Assembly (NCBI GenBank): GCA_025210375.1
Contig: JAOASB010000033.1
Location: 1 to 60,794 of the forward strand
Source: Maledivibacter sp.
GTDB lineage: Bacteria > Bacillota > Clostridia > Peptostreptococcales > Caminicellaceae
Reading direction: 5' to 3'
Length of the DNA stretch: 60,794 nucleotides
The notes under the pieces are model-generated. The model saw nothing but the letters and a program-made list of their open reading frames with translations. It was not told where the DNA came from and searched no databases. This document shows positions 54,771 to 60,794 of this stretch, piece after piece. Within the stretch, counting starts at the first letter, position 1; every line of letters begins with the position of its first letter. Position numbers and translations under genes: made by a program.

Positions 54771-55702
54771 TAGCTCTCACTCCCTGCTACTTTAAATTGA
54801 ATTAACGAAAGTACTGCTATTATTGCAACAAGTACATAACTCATGGCTGCTGCATAACCAAATTTCATATATCTGAAGCCTTGATTATACAAGTAATGAG
54901 CTACCGTTGTGGTTGCATTATCCGGTCCACCATTTGTTAAAATATAGGCTTCATCAAATAATTGCAATGTTCCAATGGTGGAAGTTATGGCACAAAATAG
55001 TATAATAGGTTTCATTAGGGGGAGTGTGATTTTCATAAATGTCTGAAATCTACTGGCCCCATCTATATCACAGGCCTCATATATTTCATAGGGAATTCTT
55101 TGAAGTCCTGCTATCATGATTATCATATTATATCCTGTCCATCGCCACGTAATAGCAATCATTATTGAAGCCTTTGCACTTAAAGGTTTATTTAGCCAAT
55201 CTACTCCTTGAAATCCAATAGCCCTTAAGAAATGATTTATTAATCCATAATCACTATTTAACAGTAATTTAAAAATTAATGCGTATGCAACCAAACCAGT
55301 AATAGCCGGCATAAAGATTGATATTCTGAAAAAACCTTTAAGCTTTAAAAACTTTTGATTTAACACAACTGCAAATATTAATGCGAGCATTATCATTATG
55401 GGAACTTGTATGATTAAGTACACGAATGTATTTTTTAAAGATGTAATAAATATTTGATCCTTGAATAGCATGGTATAATTCCTCAGTCCAATGAAATTAT
55501 ATTCACCATATTTAAATTCCTTGAAGCTTAAGATGAGTGAATCTATAATAGGATAGATCATGAATACACAAAATATTATCAAGATAGGAGATAGAAAATA
55601 ATAGGGTGCAGTTTTTTTACTAACCTTTAATTTTTTTAATATATTTAAAATCTTATATAATAAGCTCTCTTTCTTTTTTATATGCTCTTTGCTTTCAATC
55701 AT
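54770..55702 (-). CDS. Sugar ABC permease (MalF-type)
   Basis: 310 aa with about six helices and the EAA loop EACDIDGASRFQTFMKITLP. It has a Lys-rich N-terminal cytosolic tail. It forms the transmembrane pair with the next permease. A possible promoter and an RNA hairpin lie between it and the beta-galactosidase gene. Confidence 0.92.
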   Translation of the reverse strand: MIESKEHIKKKESLLYKILNILKKLKVSKKTAPYYFLSPILIIFCVFMIYPIIDSLILSFKEFKYGEYNFIGLRNYTMLFKDQIFITSLKNTFVYLIIQVPIMIMLALIFAVVLNQKFLKLKGFFRISIFMPAITGLVAYALIFKLLLNSDYGLINHFLRAIGFQGVDWLNKPLSAKASIMIAITWRWTGYNMIIMIAGLQRIPYEIYEACDIDGASRFQTFMKITLPLMKPIILFCAITSTIGTLQLFDEAYILTNGGPDNATTTVAHYLYNQGFRYMKFGYAAAMSYVLVAIIAVLSLIQFKVAGSES

Positions 55703-55760
55703 TTTTGAAGCCCCTTTTCTAATAAAGATTTTTATAAATTAAGGAGTTTTGTTGAAATCC

Positions 55761-55791
55761 ATTATATTTTAAATATTATTTTTCAATTCAA
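55761..55791 (-). promoter_or_regulatory. Possible promoter of the ABC transporter genes
   Basis: On the minus strand TTGAAT and a perfect TATAAT are 19 bp apart, about 60 bp before the permease start. The spacing is longer than usual, so this is tentative. Confidence 0.35.
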
Positions 55792-55848
55792 TTTAATAAA
55801 TATTTGGAAAATTAAAAGCATAATTCTTGCTGCTTCAATAAATATTTT

Positions 55849-55889
55849 CATTTCGACTCCTTAAGCACCTAGCCTAAGAAGTCAAAATG
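55849..55889 (-). other. RNA hairpin between beta-galactosidase and permease genes
   Basis: On the minus strand a 15-bp stem (CATTTTGACTTCTTA with its partner, two G-U pairs) follows the GH2 stop. No U-tract, so it may act as a processing or stabilising element. Confidence 0.5.
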
Positions 55890-55905
55890 AAGATCTATGA
55901 ATGTA

Positions 55906-59013
<3,108 letters not shown>

Positions 59014-59092
59014 CTACAGCTCAACTAAAATACCTATTAGTTAAACCGGTACTAAACCTTTCTAGTCCCATAACAAAAGCTTGGTCTAAAAA

Positions 59093-60211
<1,119 letters not shown>

Positions 60212-60224
60212 CTAGGGATTTTAG

Positions 60225-60330
60225 TATAGACTTTAACTTATATACGTCCAAAATGCTAGAATCCAAAAATCCCTAGAAACATCGGATATTTTGAGATGTA
60301 TAAATTAAGTTTAACTTTAGGAAATCTATA
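60225..60330. repeat. Long palindrome, family copy 3, left arm decayed
   Basis: The right arm (GATGTATAAATTAAGTTTAAC) is nearly identical to copy 2; the left arm is degraded. It lies in the leader of the LacI operon between the promoter and the gene. The gap 60152-60681 holds this, the promoter/operator and two terminators, and no gene. Confidence 0.65.
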
Positions 60331-60392
60331 TGCAATCATCAGAGTCAAATTTGAAGTAAAAGAAATTATAAAATTTTAGTAAAAATACAAGG

Positions 60393-60447
60393 AAATTTTA
60401 GTAGTAAAATTTGGTTATATTTTACTACTAAAATTTTTACTTGTCAA
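60393..60447 (-). promoter_or_regulatory. Promoter with 18-bp inverted-repeat operator, LacI operon
   Basis: On the minus strand TTGACA (60442-60447), 17 bp and TAAAAT (60419-60424) face lacI. A perfect 18-bp inverted repeat (60393-60410 and 60419-60436, loop 8 nt), each arm containing TTTTAGTAGTAAAA, covers the -10 and start site. A partial third copy (TTTTAGTAAAAA) lies at about 60373-60385. Confidence 0.75.
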
Positions 60448-60530
60448 TCATATAAGAGTATTTATTTGAATAATATTTATATTTAGAATATTGTCACTAG
60501 CCTCCTAAACCTTTAAAAATCAATACATAT

Positions 60531-60570
60531 AAAAAAATCCAAGGATGTTTTTTCACCCTTGGATTTTTTT
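60531..60570. terminator. Bidirectional intrinsic terminator
   Basis: A 14-bp perfect stem (AAAAAAATCCAAGG with its complement) and a 12-nt loop, T-runs on both sides. It insulates the sugar operon from rRNA read-through. Confidence 0.85.
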
Positions 60571-60636
60571 CAAATTCCTATGAATATAGAATAGAATACT
60601 TTAATTTTTTTCATCATGTTTTTTGAAAAACAATAT

Positions 60637-60675
60637 AAAAAAACCCGAAAGAATTTTTTCTTTCAGGTTTTAAAT
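60637..60675 (-). terminator. rRNA operon terminator
   Basis: GAAAGAA with TTCTTTC plus ACC with GGT, one mismatch, then a T-run on the minus strand, just after the 5S 3' end. Confidence 0.85.
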
Positions 60676-60681
60676 AATTAA

Positions 60682-60794
60682 CCGGCGACGACCTACTCTC
60701 CCAGGCAGTTGCCCACCAAGTACCATCGGCGCAGAAGGGCTTAACTTCTGTGTTCGATATGGGAACAGGTGTATCCCCTTCGCTATAGCCACCG
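60682..60794 (-). rRNA. rrf: 5S ribosomal RNA, last 1-2 bases of 5' end cut by the edge
   Basis: The complement contains the conserved CCATATCGAACACAGAAGTT and GGGAGAGTAGG stretches. The 3' end GCCGG pairs with the 5' CGGTGGC as helix I. A 16S-23S-5S operon should continue beyond the right edge. Confidence 0.96.

Noticed and set aside
59037..59057. Operator with ACCGGT core before the beta-galactosidase gene
   Set aside because: Only 6 bp are symmetric around the centre; the flanking TTAGT/ACTAA arms are too far apart to claim a site, so it is mentioned only as a candidate.

Overview
The window looks like chromosome of a low-GC, anaerobic Firmicute, most likely a member of Clostridia/Tissierellia. 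This is an inference from AT-rich codon use, AGGAGG-type ribosome sites, a 2[4Fe-4S] ferredoxin, two-subunit glycine decarboxylase (GcvPA/GcvPB), a sigma-54 regulator, and housekeeping genes in the order seen near the Bacillus replication origin. The right edge runs into a 5S rRNA gene and the left edge is a 48-bp tandem repeat, so the window may be a whole assembly contig bounded by repeats.

Region 1 (about 0.3-20 kb) is mostly housekeeping. It holds a Cof-type HAD phosphatase, an MFS transporter, an MtnX-like phosphatase, a CCA-adding enzyme and AbrB. These are followed by an origin-type block on the minus strand: Orn/Lys/Arg decarboxylase, tmk, darA, holB, ricT, trmN6 and rsmI. A small redox set (57-aa ferredoxin, CcdA, TlpA/ResA lipoprotein) sits inside this block. 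Next come a 55-aa HTH-like protein, two small membrane proteins, a cluster of DnaA-box-like 9-mers, and a two-component system with a large lipoprotein.

Region 2 (20.2-27.4 kb) is an amino-acid catabolic unit. An SDR dehydrogenase, gcvPA, gcvPB and an NAD-kinase-like protein are transcribed from a nearly perfect -24/-12 (sigma-54) promoter, divergent from a sigma-54 enhancer-binding activator that has a clear -35/-10 promoter of its own. No gcvH or gcvT is present.

Region 3 (27.3-49.2 kb) is the most notable part: a compact NRPS/trans-AT PKS cluster, all on the minus strand. In transcription order it encodes: (i) a C-A-T-E NRPS whose adenylation code reads as asparagine, so it should make N-acyl-D-Asn; (ii) a macrolide-type glycosyltransferase; (iii) a fusion of a ClbP-like S12 serine peptidase, three membrane helices and an ABC exporter; (iv) a C-A-T-KS-(no AT)-KR-CP hybrid ending in a BtrH-like cysteine acyltransferase domain; (v) an acyl carrier protein; (vi) a radical SAM/SPASM enzyme; (vii) a stand-alone malonyltransferase (trans-AT); (viii) a second BtrH-like protein lacking the expected Cys; and (ix) an Sfp-type phosphopantetheinyl transferase. 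Together these describe a D-Asn prodrug system of the colibactin/xenocoumacin/zwittermicin type: made as inert acyl-D-Asn-X-ketide, trimmed by the membrane peptidase and exported by the same polypeptide.

Region 4 (49.3-60.2 kb) is a LacI-controlled sugar operon: regulator, GH2 beta-galactosidase, two permeases and a binding lipoprotein of a sugar ABC importer (no ATPase), a GH65 disaccharide phosphorylase and beta-phosphoglucomutase. The enzyme pair suggests an oligosaccharide with an alpha-glucosyl cap on a beta-galactoside. The promoter carries an 18-bp perfect inverted repeat.

Intergenic spaces hold several palindromic, MITE-like repeat families that recur across the window.
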